Assembly: GCA_037693485.1 (NCBI GenBank)
Contig: CM075353.1
Span: forward strand, 5,590,001-5,654,000
Direction: 5' to 3'
Length of the DNA: 64,000 nucleotides
From: Kitagawia praeruptora
Taxonomy: Eukaryota; Streptophyta; Magnoliopsida; Apiales; Apiaceae
Shown: piece by piece, positions 20,892 through 32,660 of the stretch
How the letters are laid out: the number at the start of each line of letters is the position of its first letter
Position numbering within the stretch: position 1 is the first letter of the stretch
Position numbers and translations under genes: made by a program
Notes under the pieces: model-generated
Seen by the model: the letters and a program-made list of their open reading frames with translations, nothing else
Database searches by the model: none
What the model was told of the DNA's origin: nothing

Positions 20892-21315
20892 ATAGTTTAA
20901 AAGCAAACTTCCTCATCCAGCTTTGAACTACATTACATGGCTAGTAAATCTGTAAAAGCAAGCAGTACAACTACGGAACTACCTGCATGAATTTGAAGCA
21001 TGTAAGTAAACAAATTAGCATGACGGATCAGGTTATGAATTCTAAAATTACAATTATTAACTCACTGATAACTGTAGTCGGGTTTAGATGGTTAGAATGA
21101 AATCAATCATCAAAAGTGGAAGTAAAAACTACATTGGAAACATCAACCGAACTTGGCTCGAACTTTCTACTTCGTGTCAGCACCCTAGTATACTCTACTT
21201 GTTCACATGTGTAAGGCAGGGAGCAAAGGAGAACCAGAAGAATAGATCATTTAGAACGATAAGCTTTTTCAGCAAAGAAGCTAAGAATCCAATACAAATA
21301 GAATGGTTAATTAAA
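20892..21315. other. 3' flank of the BAHD gene
   Basis: It presumably contains the 3' untranslated region. No gene is seen. It includes the second copy of the 24-bp word at 21189-21212. Confidence 0.4.
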
Positions 21316-21650
21316 ACTAAACCAAACCAAACATACCCAGTATATCCCGCTTGAAGCAGGGTCTGGGAGGGTAAGATGTACGCAGACCATACCCCTACTA
21401 TTACAGTAGGGAGGCTGTTTCCGTGAAGACGCCCGACTTAGTGCACCACAAAGCAATGTGAATTTTGTACAAAGATGATAAGGGTGGGTAAAGTAGTCGA
21501 CCGAACCTGGGCCCATGGCCTGGATCTCATGGGGCTTACCTACTCGGGCAAGGGGCACTCTTCTCCTGATCCAGGAAGACCTCTGGTCAAGCTCCCTGCG
21601 CCTGCAAAAACAGAAAACAGAAGACAATATGAAGACGAAAAGCCAAACTT

Positions 21651-23095
21651 CTAAGCTAAAGCTAACCGAGAGAGCCCAACTCTGAGGCTCTCAACCACAG
21701 AACCACTACCTAGAAGGGAATCAACAACTCTAATCTGGCGCCTCCAACAACTCCTATCTGCTGTCGAGTTCTCATCCAAGTTTAAGGCCTTCAAATCCAT
21801 CCTGAGCTGTTCTTCCCACGACCTCCTCGGTCTGCCTCTTCTCCTCACCCCAACAACCGTAAGACTCTCGACCCTCCTCACCGGGGCTTCCGGAAGCCTC
21901 CTTCGGACGTGGCCGAACCATCTCAACCTCCCTTCCCTAACTTTCGCAGAAAAAGGCGCCACCTCCAACTCACTCCTGAAAACCACATTCGGGATTCTAT
22001 CTAACATCGTGCGGCCACAGGACCACCGCAACATCCTCATTTCAGCTGCTTCCAACTTGCACTCGAGGGCCTTCTTCGCCACCCAACACTCCGAACCATA
22101 TAACATCGCAGGACGGATAGCCGTTCTATAGAACTTCCCTTTCAGCTTTAACGGGACTTTCTTATCGCACATCACCCCTGACGCAGCCCTCCACCTTAGC
22201 CACCCTGCGTTGATACGATGAGTGACATCGTCTTCAATCTCACCTTCCTTCTGGATGATCGAACCCAAATACTTGAACTTATCCGTACGGGGGACGATCT
22301 GATCTTCAATCCTAACCTCCACCCCTTCCTCGTTGGCGTCACCACTGAAGTTACACCAGAGGTATTCGGTTTTAGACCTGCTCAGACGCAGTCCTTGGGG
22401 CTCCAAAGTGGATCTCCATAACTCTAGCTTCTCATTCACCTCCCCCCTCGATTCCGCCACTAGCACGATATCATCGGCGAAGAGCATACACCACGGGATG
22501 GCGTCTTGAATCCCTCGCGACATGACATCTAGGATCAGGGCGAAAAGAAGAGGACTAAGGGCCGACCCCTGGTGTAGCCCAATCTCCACAGGGAAATAAC
22601 GAGCATCACCGACTGGGGTTTGGACGCAGGAACAAGGTTGAGAGTACATGTCTTGAATCGCCCTGACGTACGCCGACGACACTCTCCTCTCCTCAAGGCT
22701 CTTCCAAATAGCTTCACGGGGGATGCTATCATACGCCTTCTCAAGATCAATGAACACCATATGGAGGTCTTTGCGACGCTCTCTGAACTTCTCCACAAGG
22801 CGTCTGACGAGGTGAATGGCCTCAGTCGTCGATCTCCCCGGCATAAAACCAAATTGGTTCTCTGAGATTTCAACTTCTCTTCTAATCCGAGATTCAACCA
22901 CTCTCTCCCAAAGTTTCATAGTATGACTGAGTAATTTAATTCCTCGATAGTTAATACAGTTCTGGGCGTCACCTTTGATCTTGAAAAAAGGGACGACAGT
23001 ACTGCGCCTCCACTCCTCTAGCATCTTAGCATCCGAGAGGAGAGCATTAAACAGATCTGTTAGCCATAGATTGCCAACCTCACCAAGACAAAGCC
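21651..23095 (-). pseudogene. LINE reverse transcriptase, 3' part
   Basis: The long frame runs from 23024 (457 codons) and remains coding in the same frame upstream to the insertion (WLCLGEVGNLWLTDLFNALLS). RT motifs seen from residue 1 at 23024: FGFMPGRSTTEAI at 58-70, FIDLEKAYD at 91-99, HQGSALSP at 151-158 and the catalytic FADD at 182-185. The C-terminal region with RRRGRPRRSWEEQL is typical of the RTE clade. This part is intact, but it has lost its upstream half. Confidence 0.88.
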
Positions 23096-23097
23096 AC

Positions 23098-23619
23098 CGA
23101 AATCACTATTCATATGAATAGTACTATTCATATGAATAGTAACTGCGGTTGTTGGAATAGTAACTGTGGTTGTTGGAATAGTAGCTGGGGTTGTTGGAAT
23201 AGTGCTCGGTTACTATTTGGGGGTTGTTGGAATAGTGCCAAATAGTGACTTTCTAAAATCTATAAATAGGCATGTTGTATTTCATTTCAAAACACACCTC
23301 AACACACAACTTTCTATTCTCTCTCTTATATCATCTCTGTGTAAGCTGCTAGACAGTCCATCTAGTAGGAAAGCCGGCTTAGCCCGCTTTCAGGAAGTGT
23401 CGGGTAGAAGGTCCTCGTGCCTAAACTATCCTTAGGAGTGTTTGATTTTGTAGCTGATCCATAGGATTAGATTGTGTAGCAAACCTCCAGGTTTTATCTA
23501 TTTAAATATATTTCCTAAACAGTTGTGTTATTTCGATTCAGTATTTTTGATTTCATATCCACATCAAAATCGAAATATTTTTTAAATAACGTATTCAACC
23601 CCCCTTCTACGTTATTCCG
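23098..23619 (+). mobile_element. LTR-like insertion inside the LINE
   Basis: The LINE peptide stops at ...KGKAV (plus a few bases) on one side and resumes at WLCLGE on the other, so about 0.52 kb is inserted. It has a TATA box, TATAAATAGG, at about 23260, a transcribed-leader-like pyrimidine stretch, and ends with AACGTA-TTCAACCCCCCTTC-TACGTT, a stem and C-run resembling the 3' end of Copia (SIRE-like) LTRs. Clear TG..CA ends and a target duplication were not found. A solo Copia LTR is the best guess. Confidence 0.5.
23107..23239 (+). repeat. Tandem 18-bp palindromes followed by 'ggttgttggaatagt' repeats
   Basis: ACTATTCATATGAATAGT, a perfect 18-bp palindrome, occurs twice head to tail from about 23108. 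Four copies of a roughly 20-30-bp unit containing 'ggttgttggaatagt' follow up to 23238. They sit just upstream of the TATA box of the insertion, where LTR enhancer repeats are expected. Confidence 0.85.
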
Positions 23620-24240
23620 GACCACCGCCTTCCCTTTAGCCATCTTTTGAAGGGCACCCTTGACTTCCTCTTTGGAGATACGATCACATGGGCCGACGGA
23701 GCGAACGGGCGAAAGACTGACCTCTTGCGCCACACTGGCACCACTCCTACTAGCCCCATTGAAAAGATAGTGGAAATATGAACTCCACCTCTCCTTAATG
23801 GCATCTTCATTTATTAACACTTGGCCTGACTCATCCTTAATAAACTTAACAGAACCCAGGTCACGCCGCCTTCTCTCCCTAGCTTTAGCTAGTTTAAAAA
23901 TAGCGTTCGCTCCTTCCTTGGTATCTAGGCGCTTATACAGCCCCTCGTATGCTTCACTCTTGGCTTTCTCCACAGCCTTTTTTGCCTCTCGTCTCGCCAC
24001 CTTGTAGGCTTCCAGCTTCAGAGACCTCTCCGCCCCTGAACTCGACAAAAGTTATTTAAATATCATACATTTTGCCTTTACTTTCTTTAGAACCTCCTCG
24101 TTCCACCACCATGACTCCTTATAGGCACTGAACTTTCCTGAAGAGACCCCCACCACCTTCTCGCCCACACACCGAATAGCCTTCGCCATGTTGGACCACC
24201 TACAGTTAGCATCTCCACTAAGATCGAAACAACCTACTAC
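23620..24240 (-). pseudogene. LINE polyprotein, upstream part
   Basis: Peptide blocks GDANCRWSNMAKAIR and SAYKESWWWNEEV, then after an in-frame TAA (24052-24054) EAYKVARREAKKAVEKAKSE and KERWSSYFHYLFN, match the linker between endonuclease and RT of RTE elements. The frame ends at KGKAV, where the LTR-like block begins. Upstream of about 24240 the similarity stops. Confidence 0.8.
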
Positions 24241-24904
24241 TCTGGAGGATAACCCAACTGAGGGGGAGAAGGTAGATGACCAAGAAAAATCTACTAGGCG
24301 TAAGGGCAAGGAAAAGGTTGTTGACACAGAATTAACTTTATTTTAGGAAAGAAAAAGCTAATGGGAGTATTAGTGCTATGTGGAAAGAAAGCAAAGGCAA
24401 ACTTGAAGATATGTTCAGTTTAGAGGAACAATTGTCTTGCACTTGGAAATTTGGAAAATGTATATATGATCCAGAATGTACTTAATAATATTTATCTTCG
24501 TATTTCATTTTTTGTTGTATCAGTTGAGTTATCCTCTAGGAATTTACACCAGGTGAAAAGCCTTAAAACAAGAAAATGTTACGTGTTCTCTACTATAAGC
24601 ATAACCCCCTATCAGTTCAGGTTTGATTAAAGATTGTCAGTGCCAGAAACAGTTCTACCCTAATCAACATACGTTCCTTGACAACGGAAGAAGGAAGACT
24701 AATGGCGTCGATTTAGTGAATAATGCATCTACTATCTAGTAAACCATCATCCAAAAAATTTAAGAAACTACCACATGCCTGGCTAAGTGGCGCCTCAAAT
24801 GTGCTTCTACTTGCTATTAACTACTGCTGCAATATGTAAACAATGATACTACTCTTCCGCTATCAATCCCGGACAATCTTAAAATTTGTGAAACCAATGG
24901 TATC
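24241..24904. other. Intergenic stretch, no gene recognised
   Basis: The plus strand near 24241-24345 reads as a short lysine- and glutamate-rich open segment (EKVDDQEKSTRRKGKEKVV), but it is too short to classify. Nothing else was found. Confidence 0.3.
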
Positions 24905-25237
24905 GCACATTTGGTCATGCTACAATCTCCCAACTCAAACATAGAACATGTCTTATCCTGTTTTGTGGTTTCGTTTGTTGTATGATAATGTATTTCATGT
25001 ATCATTTATTGACTTGCATGTTTCGGAAACAAAACTTTTACACAGTCTCATCGTTTGCTTTTGGGCTAGGTTGAGGTCATGCTTGTTTGGTTGTTTTAGA
25101 TTTAATCACTTGATTATATTTAGAATTTTCATTATTCCCTTGATGACATAGGAGCACATTTGGTCATGCTACAATCTCCCAACTTAAACATAGAACATGT
25201 CTTATCCTATTTTGTGGTTTCGTTTGTTGTATGATAA
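24905..25237 (+). repeat. 84-bp direct repeat, two copies 165 bp apart
   Basis: Positions 24905-24988 and 25154-25237 ('gcacatttggtcatgctac' to 'ttgtatgataa') differ at only two positions by eye. The intervening 165 bp is AT-rich and unrecognised. Confidence 0.9.
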
Positions 25238-25260
25238 AGTCTAAGTCTAAGTTTTGGCTC

Positions 25261-25293
25261 AACATTTTCATTTTCACAAAAAATGAAAATGTT
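25261..25293. repeat. Perfect inverted repeat, 14-bp arms
   Basis: AACATTTTCATTTT, a 5-base loop CACAA, then AAAATGAAAATGTT. It lies between the 84-bp repeat and the truncated left LTR of element B. Confidence 0.9.
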
Positions 25294-25329
25294 ACGGTCA
25301 AAGGATTCTTAAACCACGAGGACTTCTCC

Positions 25330-25588
25330 TGGATTAAATCTGTTCTCGTACAGGAAGCTATCTCTCAAGAACCTGTCTGCAGGAACCTGTTTCTCGGGAA
25401 GCTGTCTGCGGGAAGCTGTCTCTCGGGAAGCTGTCTCTCGGGAACCTAAACCTGTCCAGATCAATTTCACATGCTATTTAGCCCCATTTAACTTTAGGGA
25501 CCTCAATCATAACCCATATTACTCATAGGGATTGGATCCTTAAGCCTAATGGGCCTAAATCTAGCTCATGGAGATTTTGGGCACAACA
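25330..25588 (-). repeat. Truncated 3' LTR of element B
   Basis: 259 bp matching the right-hand 259 bp of the LTR at 38691-39520. It is followed at 25589 by AGTACCCCCCGGTTCC, the complement of a polypurine tract. To its left, 25301-25328 resembles a piece of Tat gag (compare 53896-53922). Confidence 0.85.
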
Positions 25589-28084
25589 AGTACCCCCCGG
25601 TTCCTCGAAGTCATAGGATGCGAGAGGAACCTAAATAGCTTGATATTTTAAGGTCCAATCCCTTCAGTGCTCCCATGTTTCTTCTGAGTGAACCATGCGG
25701 GTCTTTATCTTCTTGCTTGAATCGTGACAAGAGCACAAAGTGAATCCAATTAGACGCTGAGTGAATCCTTTGACAAGGGCACAAAGTGAATCTAATTGGG
25801 CACTGAGTGAACCTTAAGAATGTCAAGGGAACTAAGTGAACCAAATAAGGGCATAAAGTGAACCTAATTGGGCGTTATGTGAACCTGTGTTGAGGGCACA
25901 AAACGAATCCAATAGGGCACTAGATGAATCCTTAAAAGGGACAAGGTGAATCTTAAGATTGACAAGGGAACCACGTGAATCCAAATAAGGGCATAAAGTG
26001 AACCTAGTTGGGCGTTATGTGAACCTATGCTGAGGGCACAAAACGAATCCAAATAAGGCACTGGGTGAATCCTTAAAAGGGCACGAAGTTGACCTTAAAA
26101 ATCATAACTTGATTGCTCGAAAGGTTGCTTCATCTGATAAGCTTCTTTTCATCTGAATGTCTTGTGTATGCTCAAGAACCTGGTGCTCAGGAACCTATGT
26201 CTCGAAATCTGGTTCTCAGGAACCTCTGTACAAGAAACGATACCTGAACAAATAACAAATGTGTTAGTTTAGGGAGTCTTTTTATAGTTCCCATGTACTT
26301 CTTACTGTCCTCATTTCTGTTGCTAGGCTGATTCGGGCTCTTCAGCGGAGAGGAAACTGGTTCATTCGTAATCTGCTCAAATACTGGTTCATTAAGAACG
26401 TCTCGATACTCATAATCTTTTGACTGTCTTCTCAGCTAGTGCTCATTTCTCTGTGTTTGGTCTTCATATCTAGTACTGGATCTGCCTCTTGACTCGTACA
26501 CTACTTGTTGATTGAAACCTATGACTTAATAGGTCTTAAATCTAGCCCATGGTGATTTTGGGCAAAATACTAAGAAAACTAGAAAAAATGGATTAGTAAT
26601 ACGAGCTAAAAAGATTACATATAAGTGATGCATGTATGCATGATTATCTACGTTATATATGTTGATACGTTCTCATGGCATATCAATTATATAAAAGGTT
26701 GTTCTAACTAACCTGCTCGAGATCTTAAACTAAGCATATATGCTGCGTAAATTGTGAACTATAGGGCATGATAACATCCTAAGTACAAGTTCACATAAAT
26801 TTCATTTCTAAGGATCATGCAATATGTGCATTAAAAGCTATATGCATCTAAGCATGATAGAATATAAGCTCTCGTCGACAGAGAATGTGCATGATTGTTA
26901 AGGATATAAAGGCATGAAAGTAGAACTTATCTGTACATCATTGTGCCTGTCTGGATTAAGGTTTCGTTACTGAACCTGGAAGATGGAAGCTCTTCTCTGT
27001 GCAAACGTAGGGGAATTGAGCTACCCCCCGAGCCGTCATGACGCGTGAACCTCCTATAGATTGTTGAAGCGGTTGACTGAAAGCTGCTTGTTTCGGCTAT
27101 TGACTGGAAGCTGTAGCTTATAAACTATGGGTTGAAAACTAGAAGCCGGAAGCTATTAACTGGAAGCTTCTAATGATCATCAAGGATGCTGCAAGCTGCT
27201 TTATCAAGAAATTGTTAGTAGTACGGTAGCTGTTTCAATCATATACAAGCTTTATAAGTGGGAGTATTTATCAATGAATCGCTTTGATGAGGGCACAAGG
27301 CGAATCCAATTGAGCTCTAGGTGAATCCTGGGAAGGGCACTTAGAGAATTCAATTGGGCGCTAAGTGAATCCTTGACAGGGCATAAGACGAATCCAATTT
27401 AGCTTTAAGTGAATCCTGAGAAGGGCACTTAAAGAATTCGACTGGGCGTCAAATGAATCCTTTTGGATTTATGGAGCACAAAGTGAATCCATCCGGGCTA
27501 TTGGTGAATCATGGCAAGAGCACGAAGAGAATCCGGTTGGGCACTAAGTGAATTCCTTTATGGCATCAAGTGAATCCTTATAGGCTCTAAGTGAATCCTG
27601 AAGAGGGCACAGAGAGAATCTATAGGGTACATGATGAATCATTTCAAATTCTAGGGGCACCAAGTGAATCCGTAAGGGCACTAGGTGAATCCCTTCAAAT
27701 GCTAGGGGCACCAAGTGAATCCGTAAGGGCATAAGGTGAATCCCTTTGAAGGCTTTTCAAATACAAGCGAACTCTAGGTTAGGTTAACCATGCTCAGGTT
27801 TCCAAAACCCTTAACTAGGTGCCCACATGCTTATGGGACTTTTGAATGTGTGCCTACGATTCATAGGGCTTTTCGAGATGAATCTTTCATGCTTGCAAAT
27901 CTTTTCTGGCTATCGAGTTCATGTAGCTGATAGGGCTTTTCTAGGTGAATCTTTCTGGGCTCTATGCAAATCCTTGTAAGGGCATAAGGTGAATCCAACT
28001 GGTTGTTTATATGAACCTCTGCTTAGGACAAAAAAACCGTAACCAATTGGGCACCGAATGAATCCCTAAAAGGGTATAAAGAGA
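25589..28084 (-). other. 3' noncoding region of element B (left part)
   Basis: No gene. It holds many irregular copies of 'aagtgaatcc' with 'gggcac(t/a)a' at 25735-26100, 27290-27760 and 27960-28080; the same words continue at 35514-35730 beyond N2, which confirms that N2 split one region. A second polypurine-like complement (CTACCCCCCGAG) is at about 27022. Confidence 0.7.
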
Positions 28085-29415
28085 TGATATGTCAAATTAT
28101 ACCTAACCGCAAGTGCACGGTGTCTATTTCTAGTACAGATGGCAAGCGGGTCGAATCCACAAGGAGACAGGTTCTACTAATTTCTTTTCAGTTATTGCTA
28201 ATTGTTTCAAGGGTCATACGAATATGTGAAATTATTAATTAACTAATCAAACTAAATTAACACTAATTAAACAGATGATAAACAAATTATTTAAAACCTA
28301 GGGCAATCAGGTCCACCATGCTTACACAATTGGCTCTTAAGCTAAAGCAATCAATGTGATCCTATAACTAGAGTATGTTAATCTCTTCCAAGCATTCACA
28401 CTCTCGAAACATTCAACACAATTAACCACTTTTAGTAATTCAATCAATCAGGTAATTAGAGTCAAGTTAATCTCTTCCAAGCATTAACGCTCTCAGAAAT
28501 CCAATGATTCTTCAGCACTCAAATTCAATTCTGCTAATCGTATGTGTGCCTCTAGTAAGTAAATCTCTCGATCCATACCCCTATTTGCATATAATTAATC
28601 CATGATATCGGCCGATTACACAAATTAACGATTAAAACATATCAATCAGAATTAACCATAACCAATCAAATCACTGTGAAAATCATGCCAATATTAGTGC
28701 AAACATGGCTTCCCTTTAAACCCTAGAAATAACTACTCGCTAATAATTAAACAAGTAAAACAACTCATAAAACAAGAAAACATAATTAAACTAATAAGAA
28801 CAAAGAAAAGATTAAGAGAACAAAACCTTCAAACTTCAATGTTGTCACCCCAAAAGAAGAGTCATGGTGTTTCTCTACATCTCCAACTAATAATAATACT
28901 AATCTACTCTAAAACTATATTATCTTATCTAATATTACATCCTTAATAATGTGTTCCAAGATGTGTTTATATCGCCTCTTGATTTAGCCTCTAAGCAATT
29001 GCCTTCTTAGAGTTGGAATAGAAGATGGCAAGTTTCCAAGCTTGGTTGTAAAATTCGTAACTTCTTTTTCTCCTTTGTTTCTGGGCTCTTCCAACTGGAT
29101 TTTGCTTACTGGACCACCTCTGAATTGTAGATAATCCACAAGCTTCGCGTGGACAGTAAGATCGTCAAATTCTGACTTCTGAAACTCAAGATATGGCCAA
29201 AACAGTGCATGCAGCCCATCTAGTCCAATAATTCCGAATTTTCATCTATTTTATCTCCAAATGAGCTCTTTTTGCTCCAAATCCTTCCAAGTCATGAATT
29301 CTTTATTTCCTACAATAAAACAATCAAATCTATTAAATAAAAATCCAAATCAATGCAAAACACAATAAATATGAGAATAAAATCATCTAAAATATATATA
29401 AAATATACTCTATCA
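28085..29415 (-). repeat. N2 3' LTR
   Basis: 1331 bp, followed at 29416-29430 by the complement of a polypurine tract (minus TAGTGTGGGGATGTT). Contains a B-box-like 'gggtcgaatcc' at 28148, which is LTR sequence and not a tRNA gene. Confidence 0.93.
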
Positions 29416-31417
29416 AACATCCCCACACTAAGCATTTGCACGTCCTCGGGCAAATAAGTGAAATAAAAACTAAGTCCTAACAAACATCACTTTCGTAGAT
29501 GACACGATTGCATTGAGCATATGCAACAAGCCGTTAAACCCCTAGGCAGCCCTAGTAGGACGAGTGTTGTCTCGTGAGGGTTTATAGTGAATATACCCAC
29601 AAAATTCATCTAACCATGCAAAAGATCAATGCTAACACAACACCACACACACAAGTCCTCTCATGCCACATCAACTTAAGAATCAAAGCAAACATACGAT
29701 GTCTTGGTGTCGAAAGTGCAAGTATTCACGTAGTCTACTCAACCAACATGCAGAAGGTCATAAAAATTCATGTCAAGTGTAAAAATCGTTGGTAATCATG
29801 CTAAGCCCACAAGAAATACATTTTTAAGTCTAAACCTGGGATCTCCTATGCCAAAACAAGTAATAACTCACCTTTCACTCAAAAACGAATATTCACTCAA
29901 GAACAAGGTTAAGTGTATCACTAAATTCCAACAAAATCACAAACATAACTTGACACTCGCAATCAATCTCACTCTCAACACAACATACATCACTGATGAT
30001 AATCAAAAGGTCTTTATTCTGGTTGTAGCGTGGGCTAGGGACCAGGTATGTCAAGTAAAGCTAAAACAGGTTAAATGTCAAAAGCTAGTACCCAACAATA
30101 ATCGTTATTCAATTCCCTTTCTATTAAAACAAATACTTCCCCACACTTGGATTTTTCAATAACCCTTATAATAACTTGACTAGTCGAATGAAGAAGGATC
30201 ATACAAACATAAGAATGCTCTCAAATTTATTTTTTTTCTCACTTTTTTCTTTTTTTTCTGTTTTTTTTCTTTCTTTTGAGAGCTAAGGAATAAACACAAC
30301 GATCCATAGATATTTTTATGAATTTCGACTAGCAAGCATCAACCCAAAATCAATATTCCCCAAAAGTATGATCATCAATAAAACCCTCCCTTTTGCACAC
30401 CTTATTACTCCCTTAAGCATGATACTAGCCCTTGACAATTTAGGATCAAAAATTACTGTAAGGCCAATACAAGAAAAGGATATAGGCAAGTAACGTAGTG
30501 TGTCACCGAAAGAATAGGATTAGGCTCAAAGGGTTAACTAATTGATCATGTATAAATGATTTTGAATTATGGGAAACATGAGGTTATACCTAATTGCCTT
30601 TATCATCTTATCATCAATTAATGTCATGCATTTCAAGAAAGATCTCAAGTAAGTGCTAGCAATGTAAACAACATGTGGACACTCAAGCAAACGAAAAATC
30701 ATGCAAAAGATATGCATATAGGCTCAAAACTCACTTGGTGTGACAAAACATAATCAATCCCAAGTAACAAGACTCTCTAACGCACCTACTTGTACTCAAA
30801 GCATGTAAACCAAGTCATCTTGCACATATTCATGTCATTCTAATCACTTACAACATCCAATTAAGTCTACCAGCTTCAACTTGCTAGTGTAAGTGTGTGC
30901 ACAAGAACAAAGCACGTCACTTCTCATACAAAAGCGTCAAGAACACAAGAATTCTACGCATGCATGGGTGTATCAAGCAAAATACAACAACTAATCAAAT
31001 TGCATGGCTAGAATTATTTTTGGTATTTTTAATTTTTTGGATTTTTAAATTTATATTTTTTTTTGGATTTTTTTTTAAACATTGAGAACTCATCCCCACA
31101 CTTAAGCGGTTCATTGTCCCCAATGAACTAATGAAAAAAAACAAAACTACATCTAAAAACAAAATAAAACTACACTAAAAAAAGAAAGAAAGAAAACTCC
31201 CCTAAAATCAAGATGATTAGGATTCAGCCATGATTTCGCTCTTCTTTTATTGATGAGAAAGAATGGTACCCCTGATAACTGCTTTTAACCCTGTCAACCT
31301 AATTTACAAAAGTATTATACATAACACAAGTAATTTAAGTTAGTTACAGATATATTTTTTTATTATAGAAAATTCAAGTAAATAATTATACATATAATAC
31401 AAATGATTTCTTACATA

Positions 31418-31729
31418 CTCCCTCTGTCCCATTCATTTTTACCCACTTACTATTTTGGGGTGTCCCATCATTTCTACCCATTCCAAAATTAGTAAAGTTT
31501 TAATAATAAAAAACAATATTACACCCACTAACTTTCCTCTACTATCTCAAATTTATAATATAAAACACTATTACACCCACTACTTTCCTCCACTATCTCA
31601 AATCTATTATTAAAAATTCATAGGTCCCACCACTTTATCCACTTTTCATCTAATTTTACTCATTTTTCATACAATTTCTTAGTCTCCGTGCCCGAACCCA
31701 GTGGGAAGAACCCACCGGGACAGAGGGAG
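31418..31729. mobile_element. Stowaway MITE inside N2
   Basis: The ends CTCCCTCTGTCCC and GGGACAGAGGGAG are perfect inverted repeats, flanked by TA on both sides. These are the hallmarks of Stowaway (Tc1/mariner-type) MITEs. Length 312 bp, no coding capacity. It must be younger than N2. Confidence 0.93.
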
Positions 31730-31820
31730 TAAATATTAGTACAAAAGATATATAAAATATAGGTATAAATAATATAACATATTGTACATAAGCAATAAAT
31801 ACAAAAAAAATGCACATGTT

Positions 31821-31821
31821 A

Positions 31822-31860
<39 letters not shown>

Positions 31861-31877
31861 TAATGATAATAATAATA
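31821..31877. repeat. (TAA)n/(TTA)n microsatellite
   Basis: Runs of ATA and ATT repeats that are partly self-complementary, in the N2 noncoding region. Confidence 0.85.
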
Positions 31878-32611
31878 CATATGTACATATTTGTTTTAAA
31901 TATATAAATATAAAATTAGTTAGATAAATATAATATTAATTACATACGGAGTAATAATTACTAAATAATTATATATATACATAAATATATTAATTAATAT
32001 TTATAAAATAAATAACTATAAATTATATAATATAAATAAATGTGTTAGTACGGTATAACATGTTAAGGAACATGTTAGTTACAGAGGAGGTGGACGCCGC
32101 GGGTAAACAAATTCACCCTGCGGTCCCCGCGTGAAATACATAGATAGCAGCAGCCAACAGGTTCGGGCGCAGCGCGCATCAGCACTCACGCGCGTGAAAT
32201 AGTGTTCAGAAGTCATGAACAAATTAATATATTTGTGTGTTACAGGAGTTCATGCACCGTGGGTACCAAAACCTTTCTCGCGGTCCCGCAAAATACTCTA
32301 TTTTTTTTTTGCTTCACACATTAGACCAGAGATTTATGCACTGCAGTTAGCCGATAATGCACCGTGGTTACATTCTTCATTTTTTCTAAGTGTCGCACCA
32401 GGAAATTAAACACCGCGGGGAGAAATTTTTAAACCATGGGTAGCCATATAAATCACAACAAAACAACTTTTTTTTCTTTTTCACCTGAAACACTTCACAC
32501 AAAAATCATTAAGGCATCTTGAGGGAGTAAAAATAGAATAAAATAAAAATACAAAAATACTACCTAAAAAAATGAAAGAAAGTCTTTTTTTTTAAATTTC
32601 TACAACAAATT

Positions 32612-32659
32612 TGGGTTGCCTCCCAAGAAGCGCTTATTTAGAGTCATTTGCTTGACCTC
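32612..32659 (-). promoter_or_regulatory. N2 copy of the post-gag stem-loop and GCGCTT...GGGAGGCAACCCA motif
   Basis: On the minus strand, two bases after the stop codon at 32661-32663, GAGGTCA-AGCAAA-TGACTC can pair (one bulged G). AAGCGCTTCTTGGGAGGCAACCCA follows as motif, key parts GCGCTT and GGGAGGCAACCC. The layout equals that of N1 at 10762-10810. Confidence 0.65.
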
Positions 32660-32660
32660 C

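Larger units (their letters stand above)
21316..24240 (-). mobile_element. 5'-truncated RTE-type LINE, split by an insertion
   Basis: Coding pieces for a non-LTR polyprotein run on the minus strand from about 24240 to 21651. A 3' untranslated region follows (21336-21650) containing, on the minus strand, 'catcttaccctcccagaccc' and ending in 'gggtatg' plus a short (TTTGG)n tail. That tail segment resembles the 3' end shared by plant RTE LINEs and SINEs. The endonuclease domain is missing, so the copy is truncated at its 5' end near 24240. An LTR-like block (23098-23619) interrupts it, and one in-frame TAA lies at 24052-24054. Confidence 0.85.
29416..32660 (-). other. N2 noncoding region, colinear with the N1 noncoding region
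   Basis: On the minus strand this shares blocks in the same order with N1 10752-13515. Examples are 29520-29590 with 13330-13400 (the 'cctaggggttt' block), 29660-29730 with 13190-13260 and 30720-30800 with 12080-12180. A Stowaway MITE and a TAA microsatellite lie in it. The GC-rich patch 32097-32240 includes 'cactcacgcgcgtgaaa'. No protein gene is seen. Confidence 0.75.

Noticed and set aside
22620..22865. Plus-strand frames opposite the LINE reverse transcriptase
   Set aside because: They are shadows of a clear RT coding sequence with all motifs on the minus strand.
28140..28160. tRNA gene or SINE B box ('gggtcgaatcc')
   Set aside because: The same sequence occurs in both N2 LTRs at the same position and no cloverleaf or A box surrounds it.
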